From Candidatus Contendibacter sp. (GTDB lineage: Bacteria; Pseudomonadota; Gammaproteobacteria; Competibacterales; Competibacteraceae), in contig JARSSP010000005.1 in NCBI GenBank assembly GCA_029624675.1, forward strand, positions 1 through 64,000: DNA of 64,000 nt, in the 5' to 3' direction. Below, piece after piece: positions 56,383-64,000 of this stretch. Both the position numbers and the translations under genes were made by a program. Numbering within the stretch: position 1 is the first letter of the stretch; each line of letters starts with the position of its first letter. The notes under the pieces were generated by a model. That model saw nothing but the letters and a program-made list of their open reading frames with translations, ran no database searches and was not told where the DNA came from.

Positions 56383-58476
56383 CTACTTCCGGTCCGTCGG
56401 CGCATTCATCTTGCCCAGCAGATAGGTCTGCACCGGCGGAAACAAGGGCAATGCAACCGCTTCCGCCGGCGTTCTGAATCCGGCCCAGACCACTTCCCGA
56501 CCGTCCAGGCGAATTTTCCCCAACTGCTCCAGGCGCGTTTCGTACAGATGAATGTGATCTTCCTTGAACTCGCTGTGATCGACCATCGTGAAGCTTTGGT
56601 GAAAAGCCCCTGATTCCAAGTCCAGACCGATTTCTTCGCGCAACTCCCGGCGGGCCGCTTCCAAAGGGTCCTCACCGGGCCTGACTTTGCCACAGGGCAG
56701 CGTATAACGGGATTTGTAGCTGTTCAGAATCAGCAACACTTGATCACCGTGCCAGACCGCCACGTAGGCTCCATCCACCCGGGGTCGGATCAAAAAGTTG
56801 ACTGCTATTTCCGCTCGATAGGCGACCACATAAAGCTTCCGCAGGACCCGATCCAGACACGAAGCGGACGCTCGGTAATCCTGAGCGAGTTCCGATTCAT
56901 CGGTTTCGCGCTGGCGCGCGGCCAACAAACCTAGCGCCTGCTCCCGATTCGTGGCCTGGTGGAACTGGTCCGTCAAGCAGGTGATGGCCAGTAGTTGCCG
57001 TACCGGTGGTTGCACGCCGCACAGGATTAGTTCCCGCCCACGGTTGTTGAAGCGACGCTGGAGGTGAAACAACAGCCGCAGTCCCGTGCTGTCGACAAAG
57101 CGCAAACCGGATAAATCCAGCACGCAGTCACCATCACCCAACGCGGCGGCGAACAACTCCACATCCAGGCCGACTGCCCGATCCACGTCCAACCGACCGT
57201 TCAGGCCCGCGATGGCAACGCCAGCCACCGGGTCCGCCAGGATGAGCAGTCCGTCAGCCGCTGAGCTGGTTGCCACTGGCGACGGAAGCAGTGGGTAGCC
57301 AGACACTTCGGCGAACAGATCCCAGGCGCGCGTCGCTTTCAACAGGCCAGCGACGGGCGCCTGCTCGATCCCCACGGCTCGGATCGACCGTTGGGCGGTT
57401 TGCGCCGATTTCCATAGCCGGACCAGGTAACCCAGAGCGGCGGCGTCAATAAAGCACGCGGCGGTGAAATCCACCGCCAGATTCCCGGGCTGGCCGTTTG
57501 ACATTACAGACAGCGGGGCTTGGGCCTGCACCCAGGCGGCGTCCACCCGTTCCGGTAGAACCAGCATCGTCTCCCCGGCTGAAGGGGAGCTGGGAGGGGA
57601 AGGTTGAAGGGTTGCGGCAATCGCGGATCGACCTGCCGGACAGCGCCATTTGCGCCAGCGATAATGCAGCGCCATCGGCATTCCCATGACCGCTAGTTTC
57701 AGCAAGCCGACGGCATAGCGTTTCCACAGGCGTCCCGGGTCCTGTGTGATTCGATAGATCCATTCCAGCCCGCTGCGTTGCATCCATTCCGGCGCGCGCG
57801 CCACGCGGCCCACGATGAATTCAAATGTTCCACCGATGCCAATACTGACGCCGGCCTTGAGCTGGTGCCGGTTGCGGTGAAACCAAAGCTCCTGTTTCGG
57901 GTTGCCGAACCCGACCAATAACACGTCCGGTGCCGCCCGATTGATCCGTTCGACGATCTCGACGTCATCGGTTTCGGCATTCAGCGCCGCCTCGCCTTCG
58001 GTATGGACGAAGGGCGAATAAACCCCAGCGATTTGCAAACCCGGATTTTGTCGCCGCAATTGATCCGCCGCCTGTTGGCCGATGTCACCGCGCCCGCCCA
58101 GTAGGAACAGGCGGTGGCCGGTCCGAGCCATGGCGCTGGCTAGGGCGGGAACCAGATCGGCGCCGGTCACTCGGCCGGACAACGGCGTCCCCAAAATCCG
58201 GGCCAACCATACCACGGGCATGCCATCGGCGGTAACCCGGTCGGCCCGCCGCAGGATATCCAGCAGTTCCGGATGGCGCGGCGGCGCCCACGACGTCCAA
58301 CCCAGGGCATTGGTCAAAAAATCCACGTTGACCGTCGCAATCTGCCGAGGACGGCCATCCCGACGCCAGGCATCCGCCAGAGCCAATGTTTGCTGAACGG
58401 CGGATTCCAGGGTCAAATCATCGATTGGAACTCCCAGCACCAGGGTCACCGCGTTGGTGGAATGATATGAATTCAT
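56383..58476 (-). CDS. WecG/TagA glycosyltransferase fused to two STAS domains and a Nudix domain
   Basis: A 697-residue protein of unusual build. Residues about 10-265 are a WecG/TagA/CpsF glycosyltransferase: VNVDFLTNALG, VTADGMPVVWLARILG and LVGFGNPKQELWFHRN, the enzyme type that extends undecaprenyl-linked sugars. Residues about 290-400 are a degenerate STAS domain (FIDAAALGYL, Asp344 but no Ser). Residues about 410-520 are a canonical STAS domain with VDSTGLRLLFHLQRR and the phosphorylatable Ser463. Residues about 570-690 are a Nudix domain with the box GEDPLEAARRELREEIGL (from about 596). A GAGGA ribosome site precedes the ATG at 58476. The SpoIIE phosphatase gene two genes upstream on the same strand is the natural partner of a STAS domain. 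Confidence 0.85.
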   Translation of the reverse strand: MNSYHSTNAVTLVLGVPIDDLTLESAVQQTLALADAWRRDGRPRQIATVNVDFLTNALGWTSWAPPRHPELLDILRRADRVTADGMPVVWLARILGTPLSGRVTGADLVPALASAMARTGHRLFLLGGRGDIGQQAADQLRRQNPGLQIAGVYSPFVHTEGEAALNAETDDVEIVERINRAAPDVLLVGFGNPKQELWFHRNRHQLKAGVSIGIGGTFEFIVGRVARAPEWMQRSGLEWIYRITQDPGRLWKRYAVGLLKLAVMGMPMALHYRWRKWRCPAGRSAIAATLQPSPPSSPSAGETMLVLPERVDAAWVQAQAPLSVMSNGQPGNLAVDFTAACFIDAAALGYLVRLWKSAQTAQRSIRAVGIEQAPVAGLLKATRAWDLFAEVSGYPLLPSPVATSSAADGLLILADPVAGVAIAGLNGRLDVDRAVGLDVELFAAALGDGDCVLDLSGLRFVDSTGLRLLFHLQRRFNNRGRELILCGVQPPVRQLLAITCLTDQFHQATNREQALGLLAARQRETDESELAQDYRASASCLDRVLRKLYVVAYRAEIAVNFLIRPRVDGAYVAVWHGDQVLLILNSYKSRYTLPCGKVRPGEDPLEAARRELREEIGLDLESGAFHQSFTMVDHSEFKEDHIHLYETRLEQLGKIRLDGREVVWAGFRTPAEAVALPLFPPVQTYLLGKMNAPTDRK

Positions 58477-58497
58477 TTGTTTTCCTCAGTAAAGAAC

Positions 58498-58515
58498 CCC
58501 GCCGCAAGCGGCGGG
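58498..58515. repeat. Short palindrome CCCGCCGC/GCGGCGGG
   Basis: An 8-bp stem around AA sits in the 63-base gap between the ABC_sub_bind gene stop and the glycosyltransferase fusion start. It may attenuate read-through between the two genes; there is no T run for a full terminator. Confidence 0.45.
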
Positions 58516-58539
58516 ACATCCCAAGCGGTTTCGTGGAGC

Positions 58540-59703
58540 CTATTGTTCGATGGTGGAGTAAATCTCGTCACAGGCCAGGAGAATATCGACCGACGGGTCG
58601 TAACCAACTAACTCGGCGGTCTTCAGATTGAGCGCGATCCTGGCTGGCGCCAACCACACCTGCGAGAGCAGGCGCGGTTGGGCGCCGTTGAAAATACGGG
58701 CTATGTGCTCGGCATGGAAATAACCCACATAGCGATAGTGACCCTGCGCCATGCCCACCAGCACGCCGCGCTTGACTTCGCTTTCGCCTAGCATTGAAAA
58801 CGACGGCCGTTGCGCGGCAATCAACGCGGTGACCACTTGAGGCAGCGACCGCGCATTTAGGCCGTGATGCATCGTGAGATAGACCGCATCAGCGGTCATG
58901 GCGATCTTCTCATAACAAGCGACCACCTGGTTTTCCGCCGCTTCCCTTGGTACGTCGCTGAAAGGAGCGCTACACTTCACGACCTCAAACCCCTTGGTGG
59001 CGGCGGTGCGTTCAATGATATCGACCGCGGCGCGGGCGTGCCCCTCGGGCGTGTCTTCAAACACCACCCCCAGTCGGCGAAAGCCGATGATATCGTGAAA
59101 TAGTTCGACCTGGCGGGCATGGCGATCCGGCTCGACCCTGGCATACAGGTGATTCAACCCGGAATCCTCGGCGCTTTTCACAATACCCGACCCAATGGGG
59201 TCACCGGCCGCGGCCACCACGGTCGCCACATGATGGCGATCATTGGCAAGATCCTGTCCGGCCCAGGTGCCCATGGCAATCATTAAGTCGATATCGCCCT
59301 GCTCTGAAAGGCGCTTGATCAGGCGCTCGCGTACCTGGGGACGAATTCTTGGGTCAAAGTCGCCGGCGTTGTAATAGGCATCGGGCACGAACTCAATATA
59401 GTCGCTAACCGCGTTGTGGGCCAGATAAGCCCAAAAACCACCGGGAGTGGGATTGTCTTCGGCAGGAATTTCAATTTTATTCAGCCAATGAAGATTAACC
59501 AAACCACGCACGATCGCTTTGAGAATCACTTCATGGTCGGGATGCTGTCCACCTTCGTAGTAACCGATGCGCCATTTGCCCTGCGCTTTGGCCTTCGGCG
59601 CGGTGGAAAACGGCTGCTGTGTCGTATCGGCAGCCATCGCTGGTGGCACGCCCAGCGCAGTGCACATCACTCCGACCAGCAGCCACTGAAATAAGGTTTT
59701 CAT
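58540..59703 (-). CDS. Exported ABC_sub_bind-type binding protein
   Basis: A signal peptide (MKTLFQWLLVGVMCTALG, cleavage after about AMAAD) precedes a type I periplasmic binding-protein fold with the ABC_sub_bind pattern: KWRIGYYEGGQHPDHEVILK, AMGTWAGQDLAND, VVAAAGDPIGSGIVKS, IGFRRLGVVFEDTPEGHARA and NLKTAELVGYDPSVDILLACDE at the end. No permease or ATPase is adjacent. Placed four bases after the SpoIIE phosphatase gene, it may serve as a periplasmic sensor input to that membrane protein rather than as transport. Ligand unknown. Start ATG 59703. Confidence 0.82.
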   Translation of the reverse strand: MKTLFQWLLVGVMCTALGVPPAMAADTTQQPFSTAPKAKAQGKWRIGYYEGGQHPDHEVILKAIVRGLVNLHWLNKIEIPAEDNPTPGGFWAYLAHNAVSDYIEFVPDAYYNAGDFDPRIRPQVRERLIKRLSEQGDIDLMIAMGTWAGQDLANDRHHVATVVAAAGDPIGSGIVKSAEDSGLNHLYARVEPDRHARQVELFHDIIGFRRLGVVFEDTPEGHARAAVDIIERTAATKGFEVVKCSAPFSDVPREAAENQVVACYEKIAMTADAVYLTMHHGLNARSLPQVVTALIAAQRPSFSMLGESEVKRGVLVGMAQGHYRYVGYFHAEHIARIFNGAQPRLLSQVWLAPARIALNLKTAELVGYDPSVDILLACDEIYSTIEQ

Positions 59704-59707
59704 CGTG

Positions 59708-61741
59708 TCAGGCTTCTGTACGGATCTGCTCGAACCCACGGTAGCACACCGCGAGCACGGTAATATCGTCGGACTGCTCGGCCTCGCCCGCGTGATCGCG
59801 AACATCGCGGATGATGCGATCCACCACCTGCTCGGCGGTGAATCCTGGACAGTGGGTCAACAGTTGGCGCAGACGTGCGTCGCCATACAGATTGCCGGAC
59901 GGATCCAGAGCCTCGGTTACCCCATCCGTGTACAGGAGCAGGCCATCTCCCGGACCCAGTACCGTTTCGAGCAGATTAAACTCAATACCATCGATCAGTC
60001 CGGCCGGCGGTCCACTGGCCGCCGCCAAGACCTGGATATCACCTTCCCGGTGTAAGGCTAGCGGCGGATTGTGCCCGGCATTGACATAGCGCACCCGCCC
60101 CGTGCGCACGTCCAGCACCCCAACCACGAGAGTGACGAACACACAATTGGGGTTATTACGACTGATGTTCGTGTTGACATCGTCTATGATCCGCCCTAGA
60201 TCGGATTCGTGATCGAAGGCTACGCGAATCAGGGTCATCACAATGGTCATGAACAACGCGGCGGGCACACCCTTACCGGACACATCACCCATCGTGAAGC
60301 ACAGGTGATGCTCATCAAGAAAATAGAAATTGTACAGATCGCCACCCACTTCCCTGGCGGGCGCGATCAGGGCATGGATATCCACCTCAGGCCGCTTGGG
60401 AAACGGCGGGAATACCTGGGGCAGGAGATTCATCTGAATGTCGCGGGCCACATTGAGTTCGCCTTCAAGCCGTTCGCGCGCCGAGACGGCCTGCATCAAC
60501 TGGCGCACATTGGCGTATAAGCTGTTTTCCATGAAAACGAAAGCCTGGGCGAGCTGGCCTATTTCATCACGCCGGCCTATCGGCAGCTCGCTCACCGTGG
60601 AAGAAACCCGATCACTCGCTGAAAAATCCGATTCGGGTAGCTTCATCGCGTAGGCTGACAACTGGTTGAGCGGCAATGCAATGCGGTGGGCAAAGAAGTA
60701 GGCGAGGATTAACCCGACCGCGAGCGCGCCGAGGAAAATACCCGCCTGGCCAGCGACCAGTTTGCGAGCGGGTTCACGCAGGGCATCGCGTGAAGCCAAC
60801 GCGGCGATATACCAGTCAAGCGGTTTAATATAGGTGGCGCGCCCTACCAACTCCCGGCCATTGGCGGTCACCAAGTTCAGCATCTCGTCACCAGTGATCT
60901 GCCGCGCCACACGCATTAGCGCGGTACGCACCTCAGCGGTCATGGCCACCAGGTCAGCGGTATCCCGTGGTGGGACCACCATCTCCCCATGACCGTCGAA
61001 GATGAACACCGTGGCGTCCCCGCCGGTTACAATATGAGGTAACGTATCGGCCAGTTCGGTGCGCAATTCCGCCAGTTGGCGCCGCGCCTCGATTTTCACC
61101 CGGTCCACATCGCCTACGATACCGATCACCCATCCCCAGCGCCGGTAGTCGGCAAAGTAGCCGAATTTGGCGGCCATCCCACCCTCGGCGTTCAGCCACA
61201 GGAAGGACAAAAAGGTATCGTTAAACCGCATGATCTCTCCACGCGCTGCCCGCGCCGCGATGCGGCCTTTGATGTCAACGACTTGGTCGATCACGCGCCC
61301 GCGCTGGCTGGCGTCCGGCGAGACCAGCACCCGATGTTCGTGATCGAGCACCAGCAGGAAGTCGCCATCCACCGGCTGGACGACCGCCAGCCATTGCAGA
61401 GCCAGTTCGCGTGCCCTGTCCGCGCTGACCACTTGCTGATCAGCCAGCGCGGCAAACTGATCCAGCGTGGCGCGCACCACGTCATTGAACTCGTGGAACC
61501 GCTGTCTGCTCGCCTGCACGATGGCGACCTTCTCCTTCAGCAGACTGCGGTAACGCCCTCGAACGTTGTCCTCGACCAGTTTCAAGACATTGCGCACGGA
61601 GCGTTCTTCAGCCGTAATGCTGTTGTATTCCAGGGCGCGCTGTGAAGAGACCGTCACCACCGCCGCCACCATGGAAAGAATGAGGGTTACGGCGAAAAAG
61701 ATTCGAGTCTTGATGGAGTGTAATAGAAGGATGGCGGGCAT
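59708..61741 (-). CDS. Membrane HAMP-SpoIIE PP2C phosphatase
   Basis: The 677-residue protein has a membrane helix near the N-terminus (RIFFAVTLILSMVAAVVTVS), a periplasmic dCache-type sensor (about 40-325), a second helix (AGIFLGALAVGLILAYFFAHRIA), a HAMP region and a C-terminal SpoIIE phosphatase: ALIAPAREVGGDLYNFYFLD, CFTMGDVSGKGVPAALFMT, VNAGHNPPLAL, DGLLLYTDGVTEALDPSG and SDDITVLAV carry the metal-binding acids. RsbU/SpoIIE enzymes dephosphorylate STAS domains in partner switching. A STAS-bearing glycosyltransferase lies two genes downstream in the same direction. No RsbW-like kinase is in the window. Confidence 0.9.
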   Translation of the reverse strand: MPAILLLHSIKTRIFFAVTLILSMVAAVVTVSSQRALEYNSITAEERSVRNVLKLVEDNVRGRYRSLLKEKVAIVQASRQRFHEFNDVVRATLDQFAALADQQVVSADRARELALQWLAVVQPVDGDFLLVLDHEHRVLVSPDASQRGRVIDQVVDIKGRIAARAARGEIMRFNDTFLSFLWLNAEGGMAAKFGYFADYRRWGWVIGIVGDVDRVKIEARRQLAELRTELADTLPHIVTGGDATVFIFDGHGEMVVPPRDTADLVAMTAEVRTALMRVARQITGDEMLNLVTANGRELVGRATYIKPLDWYIAALASRDALREPARKLVAGQAGIFLGALAVGLILAYFFAHRIALPLNQLSAYAMKLPESDFSASDRVSSTVSELPIGRRDEIGQLAQAFVFMENSLYANVRQLMQAVSARERLEGELNVARDIQMNLLPQVFPPFPKRPEVDIHALIAPAREVGGDLYNFYFLDEHHLCFTMGDVSGKGVPAALFMTIVMTLIRVAFDHESDLGRIIDDVNTNISRNNPNCVFVTLVVGVLDVRTGRVRYVNAGHNPPLALHREGDIQVLAAASGPPAGLIDGIEFNLLETVLGPGDGLLLYTDGVTEALDPSGNLYGDARLRQLLTHCPGFTAEQVVDRIIRDVRDHAGEAEQSDDITVLAVCYRGFEQIRTEA

Positions 61742-61812
61742 GGATCAATTCAACCGTGACTGTGTAACTCCTTCTCCAGCGGCACATAAATGAATGTGTG
61801 GATGAGCGAGCT

Positions 61813-63105
61813 TCAGGTCGATGTTTCGAGGCGGTTGAGATAGCGCAACGCGAAAATCACCGACAACAGATTCTTCAGGATCAGCCCGCCGCTATAAACC
61901 AAGGTTACCCCCACGGCGCCCGCGACCGACCCGACAGCGATCATGCCGACCAGCATCAGCCCAACCGTTCCCAACAGAATCAGGAATTCAGTCCGTTCCT
62001 GATGCATCATGTTAAGCATGTATCCTATCAGGCCAGTGCCGGCGTTGAACAACTGACCGACCGCGAGAATCCACAACAGGACTTTGGCATCCCGGAATTC
62101 CGAGCCGAACAGCCCGAGCACGGGTTCCGCCCCCAGCGTGAATACCGCCAGGAAGGGGGCAATCAACAGTAGCGAAATTTGCTGGCTGCGTTTCATCAGC
62201 AGGCGCAGGCGGGTGACGTCTCGCAGGGCGTAAGCCGCCGCAAACTGCGGGCCATAGACCGCGGTCAGCGTTACCATAACCACCGTCACCAGGTTCATCA
62301 GGCGAAAAGCCACGCCGAAATGACCCACTTCGGCCACAGTCGCGAACCAGGGCAGCAGCATCAACGGCAAACTGACGTAGACGATATTGAGCAGCGTGCC
62401 TCCCCACATGGACCACAGCGCCGGGGAATAGGCCGGGACGGATTCACCGCCGGCGTCATCACCAAAGCGGCGACTCCGGGCTTGCCACAACGCCGCCGCC
62501 AGCGCGAAGGCCACGCCGACCGCGGTGACGTGCAGCCACAGCATCCCAACGCTGTCTATCCCACCCCGCCAAACCAACACGGGCAGCACGGACAGGACGA
62601 CCAGTGGAATAGTCGCCGATTCCACAAAAATGCCGCGCTGGGTGGCGCCGGTTCCCTTCAACGTTTCCGCCAGAATGCGCATCCCGACAAAGAACCACGC
62701 GCCAACCGCCGCGCATTCAAAAGCGGGAGCGAGACGCGCATCGCCGGTGATCCAGTTGGCTATCAGCGCTTCTTGCCACCAGGGTAACAGCAGGAACAGC
62801 CCGCCGAGCGCCAGAACCAGAACCAGCGCTCGCCGCACGAAGGACGCGATGGAGCGATCTTGGTCACGCGCCCGGAGGGCCGCCACCGTGCGCAAGGCAT
62901 AGATCGGCATGCCCAGGCTGACCAGATCGCCGAACAGCACCATCCAGGTCAGGTACAAGGTATACAACCCCATGCCTTCCGCGCCCAGCACGCGGGCGAC
63001 GACCACGCTCATCAGAAATTGCAAGCCCAGTCCGCCGCCACGCACCATCAGCGCCGGCAAGGCCCTACCCAGTCCGCCCAGTTTGATACGCTGTGGAAAA
63101 TTCAT
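61813..63105 (-). CDS. wzx: Wzx-type polysaccharide flippase
   Basis: A 430-residue membrane protein with about twelve hydrophobic segments, beginning with ALMVRGGGLGLQFLMSVVVARVLGAEGMGLY, which is the start of the polysaccharide-transport/oligosaccharide flippase family (MOP superfamily). It moves undecaprenyl-linked repeat units across the inner membrane. It sits between the Wzz-like gene and the phosphatase gene on the same strand, as expected for a Wzx/Wzy system; no Wzy polymerase is recognised in the window. Confidence 0.87.
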   Translation of the reverse strand: MNFPQRIKLGGLGRALPALMVRGGGLGLQFLMSVVVARVLGAEGMGLYTLYLTWMVLFGDLVSLGMPIYALRTVAALRARDQDRSIASFVRRALVLVLALGGLFLLLPWWQEALIANWITGDARLAPAFECAAVGAWFFVGMRILAETLKGTGATQRGIFVESATIPLVVLSVLPVLVWRGGIDSVGMLWLHVTAVGVAFALAAALWQARSRRFGDDAGGESVPAYSPALWSMWGGTLLNIVYVSLPLMLLPWFATVAEVGHFGVAFRLMNLVTVVMVTLTAVYGPQFAAAYALRDVTRLRLLMKRSQQISLLLIAPFLAVFTLGAEPVLGLFGSEFRDAKVLLWILAVGQLFNAGTGLIGYMLNMMHQERTEFLILLGTVGLMLVGMIAVGSVAGAVGVTLVYSGGLILKNLLSVIFALRYLNRLETST

Positions 63106-63164
63106 ATTTCCTTAATCGTTGCTCAATACTCGGTAGTGGCCAGGATTAGCAATCAAGCATGGCT

Positions 63165-63213
63165 CGCCATTCGCCATTCGCCATTCGCCATTCGCCATTC
63201 ACCATTCACCATT
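63165..63213. repeat. Heptanucleotide tandem repeat across the wzz stop
   Basis: Five CGCCATT followed by two CACCATT run from 63165 to 63213 without a break. The wzz-like stop codon (63199-63201) lies inside. Seven is not a multiple of three, so a change in copy number would shift the last residues and the stop. Confidence 0.9.
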
Positions 63214-64000
63214 TGTCTTGGCGCGCGCCTGGTAGGCCTGCATGGCGTTGCGAATCTTGCGCACCAGCACGCTACCAATCGCCGCGACGAAGCCCATGCC
63301 GAATCCGGCGGCAAAACCAATAGCCGTCATGCGGATTACCGAGGGGGTAAAGTGTCGGGCGTCCGGCACCGCATTATCCAGGACCAACAGCACGTAATTT
63401 TCTCGCGAACGAGCCAGCATTTCGACAGCCGTTTCCGCTTCGATCATGCGATAAATCGATTTTTCCATTTCCACTACGGAGGTTTCACGAAGTTCCTGCA
63501 TGAGAAATTCCCGTTTGCGCCGGCTTTCCTGAATATCCTTTTCACGGGTAAAATCATTGAATGCTTTTACATAAGCATTTGCCCAGGTGGCGGCAATCTC
63601 CGGATCGCGCCAGCGGATGATTAGCCGGATCAGATCCGTTTCGGGATCGTGCACGACAGTACGGATTGATTTATCAAAGATCTCGTAGGCTTCGTTCAGG
63701 GAGGGTTTGAAACCCCCGATCCATTCCTGTTTGTCGGGATTCCACTGCTTGGCGAACAAATACGGCAACACATTCTGGGTGGCGATGAAATGGCTGGTAA
63801 AATTCCGGCTGTTCATTTGCGCCATGACGACATCGCGATAATTTTTACCAGCCATATCGAGCACAAACCCATGTTCCATCAAGGTCAGCATTTCGGAAGC
63901 ACGGCGATTATCCGGTGTGACGCCGCCGGGAATATCCGGTTGGCGCAACGACAGTTGTACTCCAGCCTCGTAACGTTTGGGAATGACCTTAGCCAGGCCA
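63199..64000 (-). CDS. wzz: Wzz/chain-length determinant protein, partial
   Basis: The frame enters from beyond the window (VIPKRYEAGVQLSL at the edge) and ends at 63199. It shows the Wzz/polysaccharide co-polymerase pattern: an N-terminal VIPKRYEA segment after the first membrane helix (outside the window), a periplasmic helical part (IIRWRDPEIAATWANAYVKAFN), coiled regions, and a C-terminal membrane helix (AIGFAAGFGMGFVAAIGSVLV). It sets the chain length of the polysaccharide. No tyrosine kinase domain follows the last helix. The stop lies in the 7-bp repeat at 63165. Confidence 0.85.
   Translation of the reverse strand, partial: GLAKVIPKRYEAGVQLSLRQPDIPGGVTPDNRRASEMLTLMEHGFVLDMAGKNYRDVVMAQMNSRNFTSHFIATQNVLPYLFAKQWNPDKQEWIGGFKPSLNEAYEIFDKSIRTVVHDPETDLIRLIIRWRDPEIAATWANAYVKAFNDFTREKDIQESRRKREFLMQELRETSVVEMEKSIYRMIEAETAVEMLARSRENYVLLVLDNAVPDARHFTPSVIRMTAIGFAAGFGMGFVAAIGSVLVRKIRNAMQAYQARAKTNGEW

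Noticed and set aside
63165..63213. CRISPR-like array
   Set aside because: The repeats are 7 bases, contiguous and without spacers.

Overview
The window looks like chromosome from a GC-rich gammaproteobacterium with no tRNA, rRNA or CRISPR array. An HtrB/LpxL acyltransferase, a heptosyltransferase, Wzx/Wzz-type envelope genes, queuine tRNA-ribosyltransferase and RraA all point to a Gram-negative, and the gene content would suit an accumulating wastewater lineage such as Candidatus Competibacter/Contendobacter. That placement is an inference from gene style, not a search result.

Layout. 1-6410 is a mobile-element-rich edge: a Tn3-family transposase broken by frameshifts, a palindrome-bounded non-coding element, an AT-rich IS630 element with a slippery A run, then the lipid A/LPS pair (GT9 heptosyltransferase, LpxL), an 840-base repeat cluster and the 5' stub of an IS110 element. 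6415-16186 holds comF, a small membrane protein, an orphan UgpC/MalK-type ABC ATPase, a two-gene ATPase/TPR cassette with its own operator-like palindrome, an FlK-like thioesterase, an SDR oxidoreductase and tex. 16187-20487 is an acetate-uptake locus: an exonuclease-sensor fusion divergent from DUF485-actP, closed by a strong bidirectional terminator. 20650-28240 carries rraA, a MotA/ExbB plus OmpA/MotB motor-like pair, a CHASE2-PAS-GGDEF-EAL protein paired with a LysM-FecR protein, and a nitroreductase. 28346-40669 carries a YiiD-type thioesterase, fused pabB-pabC, a DUF192 exported protein, tgt, a single-chain restriction-methylase, an FHA-sigma54 activator, a membrane spermidine-synthase-like protein and an exported Pcm. 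40971-45988 is a tight biotin operon bioB-A-F-C-D, followed by an AAA/PD-(D/E)XK protein and a methyltransferase.

48563-64000 is an exopolysaccharide locus: a nucleotidyltransferase-sugar transferase fusion, a WcaJ-type priming transferase, IS66 and a nonsense-broken IS630 insertion, manC, a phosphomannomutase, a WecG-STAS-STAS-Nudix fusion, an exported ABC_sub_bind protein, a HAMP-SpoIIE phosphatase, a Wzx flippase and a partial Wzz. The most interesting idea here is that the STAS domains and the SpoIIE phosphatase form a partner-switching control built directly into a polysaccharide glycosyltransferase. The ATPase pair at 8986-12411 is the best candidate for an undescribed stand-alone system.

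Several families of non-coding palindromes (5757-6030, 20495-20577, 27586-27605, 30622-30699, 37334-37426) are scattered between genes, and one has entered the coding end of bioA.
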